A DNA stretch of 64,000 nt. It comes from Pohlia nutans (lineage: Eukaryota > Streptophyta > Bryopsida > Bryales > Mniaceae). Positions 48,677-59,898 of the stretch are shown piece after piece. The translations under genes were made by a program, and so were the position numbers. A model generated the notes under the pieces. That model did no database searches. It was not told the origin of the DNA and saw only the letters and a program-made list of their open reading frames with translations. Location: assembly GCA_022496805.1 (NCBI GenBank), contig CM040085.1:47211811-47275810 (forward strand). The letters run 5' to 3'. The first letter of the stretch is position 1, and each line of letters opens with the position of its first letter.

Positions 48677-48926
48677 CACTACACAAAATAGTGCAATTAG
48701 GTTGTCCTTCACTAATTTCTCGACAATTGACACTATAATTATAAATATTTATCGTCACTGTACAAGAATGCACTACTTTTGAATTAAATACTCTTACAAT
48801 TGGGACTCAAAATACCTCCATAAACACAAATGGAAATATTTGTTGACTTTGATGGCTTGTGAAGTAACTTTCTTGGGATAAAACAACCTAAATATCCAGG
48901 CAACCTAATTGCACTATTTAGTGTAG
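48677..48926. mobile_element. CACTA/CTACAC-ended MITE
   Basis: Left CTACACAAAATAGTGCAATT and the inverse of CTACACTAAATAGTGCAATT at the right (inverted repeat of about 27 bp). The left end is also preceded by CA, giving CACTAC. Target duplication unresolved. Confidence 0.65.
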
Positions 48927-49214
48927 AAGAAATTTGGGATTCTACGACTACAAGTATATGAATCTAACTAGCCATAATGACTAATGACAATCATAACAGA
49001 CTAGTTTGAGTCATATACTCGAAGGTGCAGAATCCCGGATTTGTTCTAGTACATATTCATTTTTCTTGAGATGTAATTAGTTGATAAAAAGTCTATTCAA
49101 GTTGAAAAAATAGCCGATTTTATGTTTTCAATATTCTTCTTATATTCTAAAAACATATTCTCGCCATGTTCTCCATGTTCTCTCTGCTCATTGTGTTCAC
49201 TGTGTTCCCGTGTG

Positions 49215-49763
49215 TTCCTCACAAAATATCCACACCTAAATGACATGAAATACTTTAATTCAAGTCCAAATTTTTAATTGAATATATTAATTTTCATTTA
49301 TTTATGCTTTGCTCGAAAATTTTCAATTGGATATATTAATTTTCATGTATTTATGCTTTGCTCGAAAATTTGCCAAAAATTAGCATTTGCAAGCATTGTA
49401 TTACAAAATAAATAATATTTTTAATCGTTCAAATTAATCATTTCAAATAACACATATCTAAATGTACTTCATATCAAAAATTGGTACCAAAATGACGTCA
49501 TTGGATATTTTTAACAAATGTTTTGGATTTCTTTAAGCAGTTGGGACAAATTCTGATTTTTGTACAAAAAGTCTCTTTTAAAATCTTTAAACCACTTCAA
49601 TTTTTACGTGAATTCTTTTTTATGTACTGCACGAGTGTAGGAAATCAAAACCACATCCGGTCGATTCATTTTTATTTTGTTTTAAAGAGGGACTCATTCA
49701 AAGTTGCCATAGGAGCTGGTTTTAGAGTTCAAAGGACCCATATCAGACCATTGCCCTAGTCAA
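49215..49763. mobile_element. Half copy of foldback family B
   Basis: Matches the right arm of 5069-6212 (CATTTGCAAGCATTGTA, GTACAAAAAGTCTCTTTTA) down to AGACCATTG. A local ~54-bp tandem duplication (GCTTTGCTCGAAAAT) is present near 49305-49370. The left arm is missing. Confidence 0.75.
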
Positions 49764-50697
49764 TGATTTATTTGGAGGGAGACATTGAATACAACAATCC
49801 AGTTCCAGGCCCTCAAAAAGACTTAAGCTAGTGAGTGTATCTTCTCAAGATTCTTAATCGCACATTAGGATTGCACAATCCATGTATCGTGTGAGTGGTT
49901 TACTTATTATTTTCAGATTCTAATTAAGTGATGTTGGTAAGGAACTACATGATTGGTATATGCCGTAACTTGTAATTTTTGGATGACCTTCAGAGTTCAG
50001 AGTCCAATTCAGAGTTGCTGGTGGAGATGCTCTAATACGGGTGCCCAGCCACTCAGTTTCGAATTCACCCTCGGTGGAGTAAGTTGGGTGGATTGACCAT
50101 AGTTGAGAATCTCCGCATTTAAAATCTGTTTTAACTGCAGTAAATGCACCAAATTACTCGTAACTCATCGCCTTCATGATCGTAGACGTCGTTCACGTGT
50201 GGTCAACAGGCTAGTTACATCGTCGCAGCGGTTGTTTCATGAGCTCCTGCCAGCTCTAATCCTCGAAAATCTATTTCTGACAGGCCCTCTAATTGTTCAA
50301 GTTGACTCAAATGAATGATTGCCTTCAATCATGTTGGAGCTGGTGTAATTCGACTCCAGTACTTGCTAGCTACTCACTCGCTCCAGGTGTGTCTGAAAAC
50401 AGATCAAGCTTGATCACAACAAGTTTGAATACTTACGACCTGTAATTATATAAATGATCGAGTTGAAGACCCTGAACGTCACGTCCAAAAAGAATTTAAA
50501 AATCACAGTTCTAAACTTCTAATCCAACAAGCAAGACCGTCCGTGATGTCCAATGAATTGAATATATAATATAAATTTTCTCCTAGCTAAAATTAAACTA
50601 ATACAATGTACCCGAACTTGGATCCATTGAAGCACTGTGTGATGATTAATATTATGGCTCAGAATCCTGACAAGTACAGTCATGCAAGAATTTAAAT
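49764..50697. other. Downstream flank of the GRAS gene
   Basis: No gene recognised. The part next to 50697 should contain the GRAS 3' UTR. Confidence 0.4.
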
Positions 50698-53222
50698 CTA
50701 AGGTGACGGGCTTGTGATGAGCTTCCAAGCAGTGGTGCAAATAACCAGCTGCTTCTTCCAGGTGAGGTAAAGTCGGCTGTCGACAATTTCAAGACCCCAC
50801 CCTTCCTTGTATCTGGTCAAGCAACGTCAACATTCAACACCCAATCAGTCCTCTATAATTGATGGTCCAGAAATCAATTAATACGAGCATCAATCATGGG
50901 AATCGGTACGTGATCGATATATAATAATATTGTCTAAGGCTCATGAAAAAGGTTTTTATTACAACTTTTATTACCTTTTCAGAAGAGCTTGAACGTCATC
51001 AACAACATCAAGGCTAAAAGGAGCCGGCTCAAAGCCCACTTGTTGCAGGCGAGAATCCCAATACACTCCCAATTCTTGTCCCTCTAGATTCTCAGAAGGG
51101 TCACAACTCAATAGATTCACCAGCTTCCGAGCGCAGTTTCGCTCCAACATGAGCCGCTCGTTGCTCGCTCTCGGGAAGCCCTCTTCTAATGAGTCGAAGA
51201 AGAGCGAGTAAAAACGTAGGGCCTCACGAAAACAGCCCACAAAGTCTGTTGCATCCAGGTTGGCTTCATCCTCCACAATTATCATGATCTACATTCAACA
51301 ATAGAATCAATCACACTGTAGTAATACGTAGAATTATACTAACACATGAGATAATTAAGAACAGTCATGTACGTATTTAACTGAGATAATTAATGACGAC
51401 ATTATACTACTATTAAATGTTAATTAACCAGTATATGTCATTTAATGATAGAAAGAACGTCTCAGAGAATCAATCATACATACATTTCAGATAAGAACAG
51501 TCATGTGTTAACTGAGTTGATTAATACATTATTATATCATCTGTTAATTTAACCAATATTTATATTAATGATAAACAGTAAGACCGTTTCAGGGAATCAA
51601 TCATTGATATGTATCTGAGATAATTAATAGTTACACAATATCATTTGGTCAATCAACCCGTAACTATTTTATATTAATGATAAAAAGACAGTAACTTCAG
51701 AGAATCAATCATATATACATACGTATGAGACTGTAAGTATTAATTAAGCTAATTAAATATTATACTCTCGATTGTTAGTTACTTAACTAAGTATTTAATA
51801 AAATAATTATACTGATGATCAATAAAGAGAGCGTAACTAATTCAGAGAATTGATTGATCAGTGAGAATTAGTACCGGTATACCTTGGGATTAGCGTTTCG
51901 GAAAGTGTAGAGGAGTGTGTCACGAGGGCTTGAACAGGGCTCAGACTGGGATTCGGAGCTGATGTGATGCAGAGTCTGAACGCAGGTGATGGCCAGAGCT
52001 TCGGATCCATCTTGACGCAGATTCAGCACCGCCAGATCCAGAAGCTCCAAGCGAGGCTGGTGGAGCACACTGCCCTGGAACGGCACGCCCATGAGGCGGG
52101 CAAAGCGTTCCAGGCGATGCATCACTTGCTTCATCACCTCCAACGCGGCCTCTTCGGGCGAGATCACGATGCTGGTGAGCCGCAGGTGCGGCGTCACTTC
52201 CGTCCGCGTCGCTAGCGCTTCTAGAAACGTCGGCCACTGCGTGCAGAATGTGCTGCTGATGTCGATGATGTGAATCCTGCCTTCTCCCTCCATTGTTTCC
52301 AGCAGTGCCCCGTTTCCAGCCACATGGCCGAATGTGGTCCAGGGACTGGCTTCCTGTAGTACGTCAGGTTCGAAAATCATACTACGTTAGTACAAATCAA
52401 ATCATACTAGGTTAATACTGTAACAGGTTGGAAAATCGTACTGATACAGTCGATCATTGCATACCGGTTACCATTTGATGATTGTTATAGAATCGATTTA
52501 GTACCGGCCCTGAGTCCAAGTTTAATTATCGGTACAACAGAAACTGGTTAATAGAATCGTGTTTCGGAGCGCCAAAATTGTGACGTTGAACTCTAAAAAC
52601 TAGGATTGTACACAGTGTACAGATCTGAGGTTAATTACAGCAGGGCGACTGAAAGTAAGTGCAGCAGTGTTCACTGGAACCCGCCGAAAATGAGGTGGGG
52701 AAAGGATGGTTTACGTACCTGGAACTCGAGAATCATGTTGCGCATGGTCTCAAAGCAATACGTCTTTTCAGCTGCCGCACTGAGACTGCGGTGGCAACCG
52801 GCACCGGTGCCGGAGATTTTGCAGAGGAGAGCCCGGACGAAGTAAGAGACCAGTCGCTGGTCGGAGTCACCGTATGGCGAGGCGCTCTCGTTGAGAATCA
52901 GCAGGATGCTTTGAACGCGTGCAGAGTCTTTCTCCGCGATGGCCCTGGCACAGTCCAGAAGCAGCACCTTGACCCATGAAGACTGCGTGGGGAAAGAACT
53001 AGCCATGTGGTTAGTTTGGGAGCTGCTGGCCATGTAGTCGTCTTGGACTGTTGCAGAAACGGTCGTCGCTTGCAGGTTGGTGGAACTGTACCATTCTCGG
53101 GAGCCGACTGATTGATGTTGCAGCAGCCTGGTTTCGGAACTGTCCAGTCCACCCGGTGGGTGGTGGTGTGGGAAGAAGAGCTGGTAGGGGTTTCGGCATT
53201 CTTCTGGTCGTGCCATAATCAT
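50698..53222 (-). CDS. SHR: GRAS-family transcription factor, SHORT-ROOT type, 4 exons, 467 aa
   Basis: Exons on the - strand: 53222-52719 (168 codons), 52353-51883 (157 codons), 51288-50975 and 50812-50698. All introns are GT-AG and the joined frame is open. The first ~80 residues are a variable Ser/His-rich region. Leucine-heptad region I begins at WVKVLLLDCARAIAEKD (83-99) and runs through NESASPYGDSDQRLVSYF, wording close to SHORT-ROOT. SPWTTFGHVAGN follows. The VHIID core reads IHIID at 195-199, followed by ISSTFCTQWPTFLEAL, a SHR signature. The SAW region on exon 4 has Trp435, Trp448 and Trp459. SHR-type proteins act in the nucleus with SCARECROW-type partners in radial patterning and asymmetric division (family knowledge). 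Angiosperm SHR genes are usually intronless; three introns here are notable. An alternative start is Met3 (53216). Confidence 0.95.
51300..51870. repeat. Degenerate ~110-145-bp minisatellite filling GRAS intron 2
   Basis: The motif TTCAGAGAATCAATCAT and close variants recur at 51462, 51588, 51696 and 51841. Between them are repeated blocks such as GATAATTAA, AACAGTCATGT and ATTAATGATA. Together they make a diverged tandem array that occupies nearly all of the 594-bp intron. Confidence 0.7.
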
Positions 53223-53281
53223 GGGCCGGCTAACTTGCCTTGCCTTCTTGGGGTTTGAAGGTGAAAATGCAGCTGCAGCAG

Positions 53282-53522
53282 GTCGAACTTCTGGCTATCC
53301 AGGTCCAGACAGTCGATATAGAAGCTAGATCGATCAGAAACCTTCTAAGCTGGTTCAATTTAGATATACACTCATTCTACTTCCTTCTCCAGAATTGCTT
53401 CATCACCAGGTCTAACTTCTGGCTCTCCCGAATGATATTTAACATCGATCAGAAACCACTAACGCTGTTGGATTTGGATGTAAGCTGATTCTACTTTCCC
53501 CTCCAGAATTGCTGCATTCTGT
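53282..53522. repeat. Tandem duplication upstream of the GRAS start codon
   Basis: Two direct copies begin at 53282 and 53410. They share the landmarks AACTTCTGGCT, CGATCAGAAACC and CTCCAGAATTGCT, with scattered differences. They lie 60-300 bp upstream of the ATG, so in the leader or proximal promoter. Confidence 0.65.
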
Positions 53523-56251
53523 ATAGAATTAAATTATTCTGCACTAACACAGGCTACGAGGCACTGAATCATTACATAATCGTGTAATGCTCTAAATCTA
53601 CGATTAATTAGCAGGTGTCAAGCTCGCTAATATACTCATTTACTGAAAGTCGTGAACTGCAACGTCATTTCGGCTAGCTTATGATCAGATTTAGTTCTCA
53701 GCAGACCGTGAATATGTAGTTGATATCTACACTCAGATAGCGCATGCAGTTGTGAGTCGACCAAGCTAATAGCGTAAAAATTCCCCCTGTCATTCCACTG
53801 GTATCCACCGCACAACCCCAGCTCCATACCAGTCCAGGTTGAGGTGATCCGATAATACAACCGAACAACGTCGATATATAAGTAAATATATACAGTGTAT
53901 CTTCGGCTACAAGTCGTAGAGCTGCATGTATAATATAGATCGATCCTCAGTGGAAAAAAAATCAAAAAATGACAATCTAACAAACCCCAGATAGAGTTCT
54001 AACAATGACAAACTGTGTAATTAGAAGGCGAGCAAGTTTGATTCCATTTTGGAGCAGTCAATGCTCCAGAGTCACCAACTTGTCCATAAGAGAGGGAGAG
54101 AGAGGATCGAGTCAAGTGATATATGGTGGTGACTGTTGAGATAAGGGCCGGTCCAGTATGCTCTCGAGAGCACGCAACGCGGAATCTGCACAGCGCCTTC
54201 GATCAATATTACATCTAACTGCACGTACACGTGGTAGCATTATGGAGAGAATTCAAATGGCCGCCTGGGGGAATTAATAATATGGTAACATATGATGAGT
54301 AACTTCAGTCTTGATCACCCCCTGGCCGGCCCCTGCCATGACGTGCTTTTGATTCTTGATGCCACCAGCCGGCATGATATATGCAGTGGTACTACTGAGG
54401 GTGACAATTTATAATAAGTACGTCGGACCGAGCAAAATATACATTGACTCGACGTACACTCAGGGGGAATTAAGGTGATTCGAATTATGCAGGGTTTCAA
54501 TGTTCTCATGCCACTCCTCTCCGTGCCTTGGAGCGGAGCGTTTGTCGATCCTGAGCATCTCAATTCATTGAAGAACTTTCCATTGAAGATGCCGGCCAAG
54601 CGCTTAAAGTACCTGGCCGGAATAGATTCCCAGACTCGCAACAAATTGGTTTGACCGTGACTACTTACTGTCTGTCTGTCTTTTAATTTCTTCTTCCAGC
54701 TCCCCCACATGGCACATGCAACTCGCTCAAATTCAATGCACAACTTTAATGGTCCGAATGTGTGTAAAAAAATGAAAGGACACGGTATTTACATACATCC
54801 AGGTTGCTCATACTATATTACTTCAATTCGCTTGGGATCGGACTTATGAGCGTTGCAAGTTTGTAATGTGGCGTTTGTCTTGATCCTGTTCCGATCCGGC
54901 ATTGATCGATTCAGTGTGATTCCTAAATAAAACCGATTGATTCTCGCTCACAGATGTTTCTGACCAGCCAGCATGCAGCTCCTTAAGTCTTATACTCACA
55001 TTTCGAAGATGCCTGAAAGACTTGGTTACTGGTCGGTACATGCGCAACAAATTAAGCATGAACAAAGATATTTCAAGAAATGAAGAATATGGTCTTGAAT
55101 GCTAATTTTAAAATAAAATTAAGTCTTCACCACGGCGGTTAATTACTTGAAGTCTTAAGGATTTCTAGCCAAAATATCGCATGGACAGCGTTATTTGATT
55201 TGCATAACATTCAGTAGCCTCTGTGACTGCTGCCTTCCCCTCAACAGAATGATGTGGAATATCCCACATCATTTCATCCCCCAATGAAATAATGTGGGAT
55301 ATTCCACATCACATCAGTAGCTATGGAGCAGGTGGCATTAAGCAAGGGCAACTAACCATGATGAACAGTAATTGAAAACACTTGCTCAATCACAATTCAA
55401 CAGTGTCCTATAATTGTTTATTTGATTCAATAGCCCATTCGATTACAGATCACTGATCAATCCAGATATAAAAGTGGATGAAACTAAAGGTAGCATTGTA
55501 GCGTTCTTGAAGGCTATTGAATGTTATGTGCTTCCCCGTTTGCAGGTAAATATATTAATACCATTTAATGCAAATTAAAGTAAAGAGACTACTTAAAAGG
55601 TTTCACATCAATAGAATAATTTCATTTACTTCACCATTTTGAAGAGGATTTCAAGTTCCAACGCTGGGAATAAATAAATAAATAAATAAACAAAACACAA
55701 CAAGTGCAATTTTCAAGAGAAAAAAAAGTGAGTTCGTTGTTACCTTCTTGTCGTTCTTCGTTGATTTTTTGTAGCTTATAATATCTTTTTACTTTTAAAA
55801 CTCACTTCTTTGACTTGTAAAGGAGATGCTTATGCTAATCAAATAACTAAAAATGAATTCAATATTATTTTACCTTTTAAAGAATAAATTCTAGTAGTAT
55901 AAATGTCAAGATTCAAACTATCAAAAATCTTTATTTATTTATTTGGTTTACTTTAAAATCTAAATTAATGAATTCTTCAAAAAATAAATTTACAAAATCA
56001 TTATAAAAAAATTATCCAAAAGTGAATCAAAAAAACAGTGTTTTAAACCTTTCAAACTGTATTTTTTTTAAACTGCGTAACAAAAACTTGAAGAGAATCA
56101 CGGCTCGAGTCAAAGAGTCATCATGCACGACACGCGATACTATCCCTCATCATTATAGAGAACAGTGAACAGACCATTATCATGTGAATTTGCTCCCGTT
56201 TTAGTGGGAAAACATGAAATCTATAGTTTACTATAATTCACTTTAATGCCA
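53523..56251. other. Upstream flank of the GRAS gene and unassigned sequence
   Basis: No gene recognised. On the - strand a TATA-like run lies near 53875-53900. A 142-codon open frame at 54315-54743 (-) has no known domain. Part of this low-repeat block is probably GRAS regulatory DNA. Confidence 0.4.
55251..55310. repeat. Near-perfect 27-bp hairpin with 6-nt loop
   Basis: The left stem at 55251-55277 (starting GATGTGGAATATCCCACAT) pairs with 55284-55310 with a single mismatch around the loop CCCCCA. No mobile-element ends or target duplication are apparent. Confidence 0.75.
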
Positions 56252-56847
56252 TTAATCCCTAAAGGTTCATAAGGCCCTTATGCGGCTTCTAGAATTAGAC
56301 AGTGACGAAATTTGGGTTCTTGGGCTTCAAATTGTAAGATGAGCAACAAAGAGACCCTAGCTCTTTTTGAAAGCTGAATCTGTAGGTACTTCTTGATCGG
56401 AAATTCATGAAGTGAGCAATTTTTGGTGATTTTTTTGAGTTGCAAGGAGGGTATCTAGCGTCACTTTAGACCCTCATATCTTCCTCCTTACACCTTCAAA
56501 TTACGTGAACTTTTTATCACATTTTTAAAATGATGATCTCTACACACAATAAAAAATTTAAAATTTTTGGAGCACTTTTGAACAATCCAATTTCAGCATG
56601 TGCACAAAATACCTCGAATGAGTTCCATCAATCTTCTCAACGGTGGCATCTTCTCAAAAATTGTGCGATTTTGTTGATCCTTTTTTCATACAGAAGCTAC
56701 GTAAGTCTTCTTTAATTTCAACAGTGTCGATCGTCAAAATTATCCTACACCAATGAGGAATTAAGCTTGCTACAAGAGCTAGTCAAGAAAACAAGAGCTG
56801 AGTTCAACCACCCCCCCCCCCCCCCCCCCCGGTCCTTTAGGGGTTAA
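56252..56847. mobile_element. TTAA-flanked MITE, family Y, with a C20 tract
   Basis: Begins TTAA-TCCCTAAAGGTTC and ends GGTCCTTTAGGGG-TTAA. It has 20 consecutive C at 56811-56830 just inside the right end. The sequence after it, AACCCTAAAGG, looks like another element end. Confidence 0.7.
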
Positions 56848-57704
56848 AACCCTAAAGGTTGTATGGTCTTGAGCTTAAAATAGATTTCTACAATGCCTAT
56901 GGAGTTAGTGCACAATACCGTCAACTAGATCAGCCTCCGGTTTTAGTCTACATTTTGTGCACTAGGTGTGCACATTTTGCATTTTGTTTAAAAGTCGGGC
57001 TAACTTGAAACCGATTTTAAAAATATGTAGCAATAATACAATGAAAAATGAAGTGAACCAACTTTTAAATTTATGTACATATTAACCATACAATAAAATT
57101 TTAGTTTGTCAAAATGATTTTATCTTGAAGATTTTGAGTATCAAAACTCCCATTCTAATAGAAGTTTGACCAATTTATGATCAAACTTTGAATGTAAATA
57201 TAGTCCATGTTTGATTCTATATTTGAATTTTTTAAGAGAGGCCTCTACGCAAAATTTCATTTTCAAGCACATTCAAAAAAGAAGTCCATCAAAAAAGTTT
57301 TCCAAAATAGAGAAACAATTCATTTTTACCAAAAATAACACATTTTAAAATTCAAAAATTCAAAAAAAATTAAAATAAACTCAAAATAATTGGATGATAT
57401 TCTTCTTCATATATTTGAACATTAAAAAAAATTATAACTTAAAATTCCATCCACAACCATCTTTTTTCCTTTTCTTTGAGAAATGTGGTAGTGCACTAGT
57501 GCAATGCGAAGGTGCACTAATTCGCTTTTTAAGTAGCCCTAAATCTATAAATTACACTTATTTTTCACTTCATTTATTTTTCCTAATTCCATACCTAAAA
57601 ACACTATACTTTACAAAAAAATTCAACCCATTTTATGTTATGGTGGTAAATTGCAGGTCCAAAAAAGGCCCGAAAGTAGTACATTGCGACGAGGAAAGCA
57701 GTTG
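56848..57704. other. Unassigned AT-rich sequence beside a TTAA end
   Basis: It opens with AACCCTAAAGGTTG, probably a second adjoining element whose right end I could not find. No gene. Confidence 0.35.
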
Positions 57705-59095
57705 CATCAGTAAACTTGGGGCAGATAAATGTAGTGTGGTTTTCATGTGAAAATCATGCAGCATTATTCTGACATGGATCACACGCAAAGCTCATGTACT
57801 TTGTAACATGAGGTTCAAGTTGCACTGACAAACACTAATTACTTTCTTCTTCCTTTTTGACACAAAAGAGCTAATCACTAATTATTTGGATGATGTGTGT
57901 CATTTTAACACGGAAATCATGTCATCATTCCATTGTAAACTCCGGCAACCATAGATCTTGTGTGATTTCAATGTCAAGGTCCATGCTGATTCTAATGGGC
58001 ATGAATTTGAGTTTCATACCGTTTTCACATCAGAATGATGCCCCCTAATTTTACTGATGTGATTGTAGCACATGTGAATTTATTCTATATATGTTGGGAA
58101 CATAAGTGTATGCAAAAAAAAATTCAATCGAAAATCACTTCACTTTTTGATCATTTTCCAATTTGAGCATCCTACTTTTGTGGTACTTTATTGTGCTTGC
58201 CCCTATGCAATATTTGTTGATTGTAACTTTATAGCATATTAAATTATTAATGCCTGAACTATAGAATAAACTATAAAGCCTTTTATACATACCTTTGCAA
58301 ATGTTTAGTTCATTATTTTAAACAACACTAGTGAAATGCAAGTTATCCACAAGTCACAACTCGTGAAAGTTGACGATTTGTTTTAAAATAAGTGACTTTC
58401 TATGAAAAAATTGAAAATAAAAAGTTTTTTTTAGCTGCTCAAATTGAAAAATAAACAACCTAAAGTAGTCATAACTTTGTAACAACTAGTTCAAATTATA
58501 TGAAACATGGTTTGCATTCAAAGTAATCTTTACACACTGATATGAAATTTTCATTTGTAGGATCAACAAATTAACGTAGATCCTTAGGGGCTAGACTCTA
58601 GAATTAGCCAAATTCAAATTGAAACATTCAAATTTTATTTTTTTTAAATTACATGGAAAAAAATCTTTAAAAACTATATAATATCAATACATTTTTATCT
58701 CAATTATATTGAGATAATCTCAGTAACTACTGTAACATTTGGGCAAAAAAATTAAATTAAATTAAAAAGAAGAAGATCAAAACGGCATTTTCTAGCCATG
58801 CATTAGTAAAAAGGGAGCATCATTCTGATGTGAAAATGGTATGAAACTCGCATGGACCTTGACACTGAAATCACACGAGACCTATGGTTGCCAGAGTTTA
58901 CATTAGAATGATGGCATGATTTCTATGTTAATATGACACAGATCATCTAAATGATTAGGGCTTTGTGCTTGCCAGTACAAAATGAACCTCATGTTACAGA
59001 GTGCATGAGCTTTGTATGAGATCAATGTCAGAATGATGTTGCATGATTTTCAAATGGAAATCACATGAGAATTGGCTGCCCAAAGTTTACTGATG
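57705..59095. mobile_element. Large foldback element, family E (1.39 kb)
   Basis: Ends CATCAGTAAACTT.GGGCAG and inverse. Arms of about 300 bp are mirrored (AATCATGCA, CATTCTGACAT, AACATGAGGTTCA, TCATACC.TTTTCACATCAG) around a ~750-bp AT-rich centre. No protein. Confidence 0.75.
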
Positions 59096-59146
59096 TGGTC
59101 TCCTCATTTCGAGGCAAGAGAGCGTGTATTTGTTCGACCCGTAGAA

Positions 59147-59540
59147 AAATAATTTGGACCATGAAACATTATCCACTAGACCATTTTATAATCCTTTTAG
59201 GGACCTTCGTAGGAACCTCGACATTCTCCTTTTTTCGGTAGTCTAAATCCAAATCGTCCTAGAACAAGTTCATAGGCTAATCACAAATTTTAACCCCTAA
59301 ATAACAGAGGCGATAGAGGCAAAACCTAGATGTGTTATAAAATATTACTTTTGCAACTTTAATGAAGTTTGGTCCAAAACAAGTGTTCTATATGAAAATA
59401 TTTTTTATTTTTTATAAAAACATTTTTTTCATCTTGGGCAGCCCGTAAAAAAAGGACAACGACTATAAATAGGTCGTTCGGTCACTTAGGAGTTAAAGGG
59501 ACATGGAACAACATCTTGGTCCGTAGTTTAAACTAGCCCT
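59147..59540. mobile_element. Partial copy of the 48153-48646 element, interrupted
   Basis: Matches the right half of that element (ACATTCTCCTTTTTTC, AATCACA, CTTGGTCCGTAGT) and is split by the TTAA element at 59290-59496. Confidence 0.65.
59290..59496. mobile_element. TTAA-flanked MITE, 207 bp, nested
   Basis: Begins TTAA-CCCCTAAATAACAGAGG and ends GGTCACTTAGGAG-TTAA. The left part resembles 36565-37113 and the right part 29977-30242. It is inserted in a partial copy of the 48153 element. Confidence 0.8.
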
Positions 59541-59898
59541 AAAGTAGAATGTCTTTAAACGGATAACTTAAGCTTCTAGCCCACGTTGGTAGAAGTAGAA
59601 GGCAAATAGTATTTTTCCTTCATAGGAAAATAGAAATCATGAAGAATGCAATTTTTCCATAATTTCATTCTAAACCAATGAATTTTCTACAAATTTTCAA
59701 AGCAAAAATTTAGTCATCACCCTAGAAGATTGATAACTAGACTATCTCAAATTTGTAAACATGTGAATTCAAAAACCGCCTCAAATTCTACAAATTTGAT
59801 TGGTCAATACACAAGTGGTATTGAGTTTGGTTAGTAACCATTTTGGATGAGTCTACAATTTGGTTTTGGGTGTAGTAACTGCTTTAGGACATCCTACC

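Noticed and set aside
53875..53900. TATATATAA on the - strand as the GRAS promoter TATA box
   Set aside because: About 650 bp from the ATG in an AT-rich block; too weak to call as a separate feature.
54315..54743. 142-codon - strand open frame upstream of the GRAS gene
   Set aside because: The wording matches no known family and no neighbouring exons were found; a young or decayed gene cannot be excluded.
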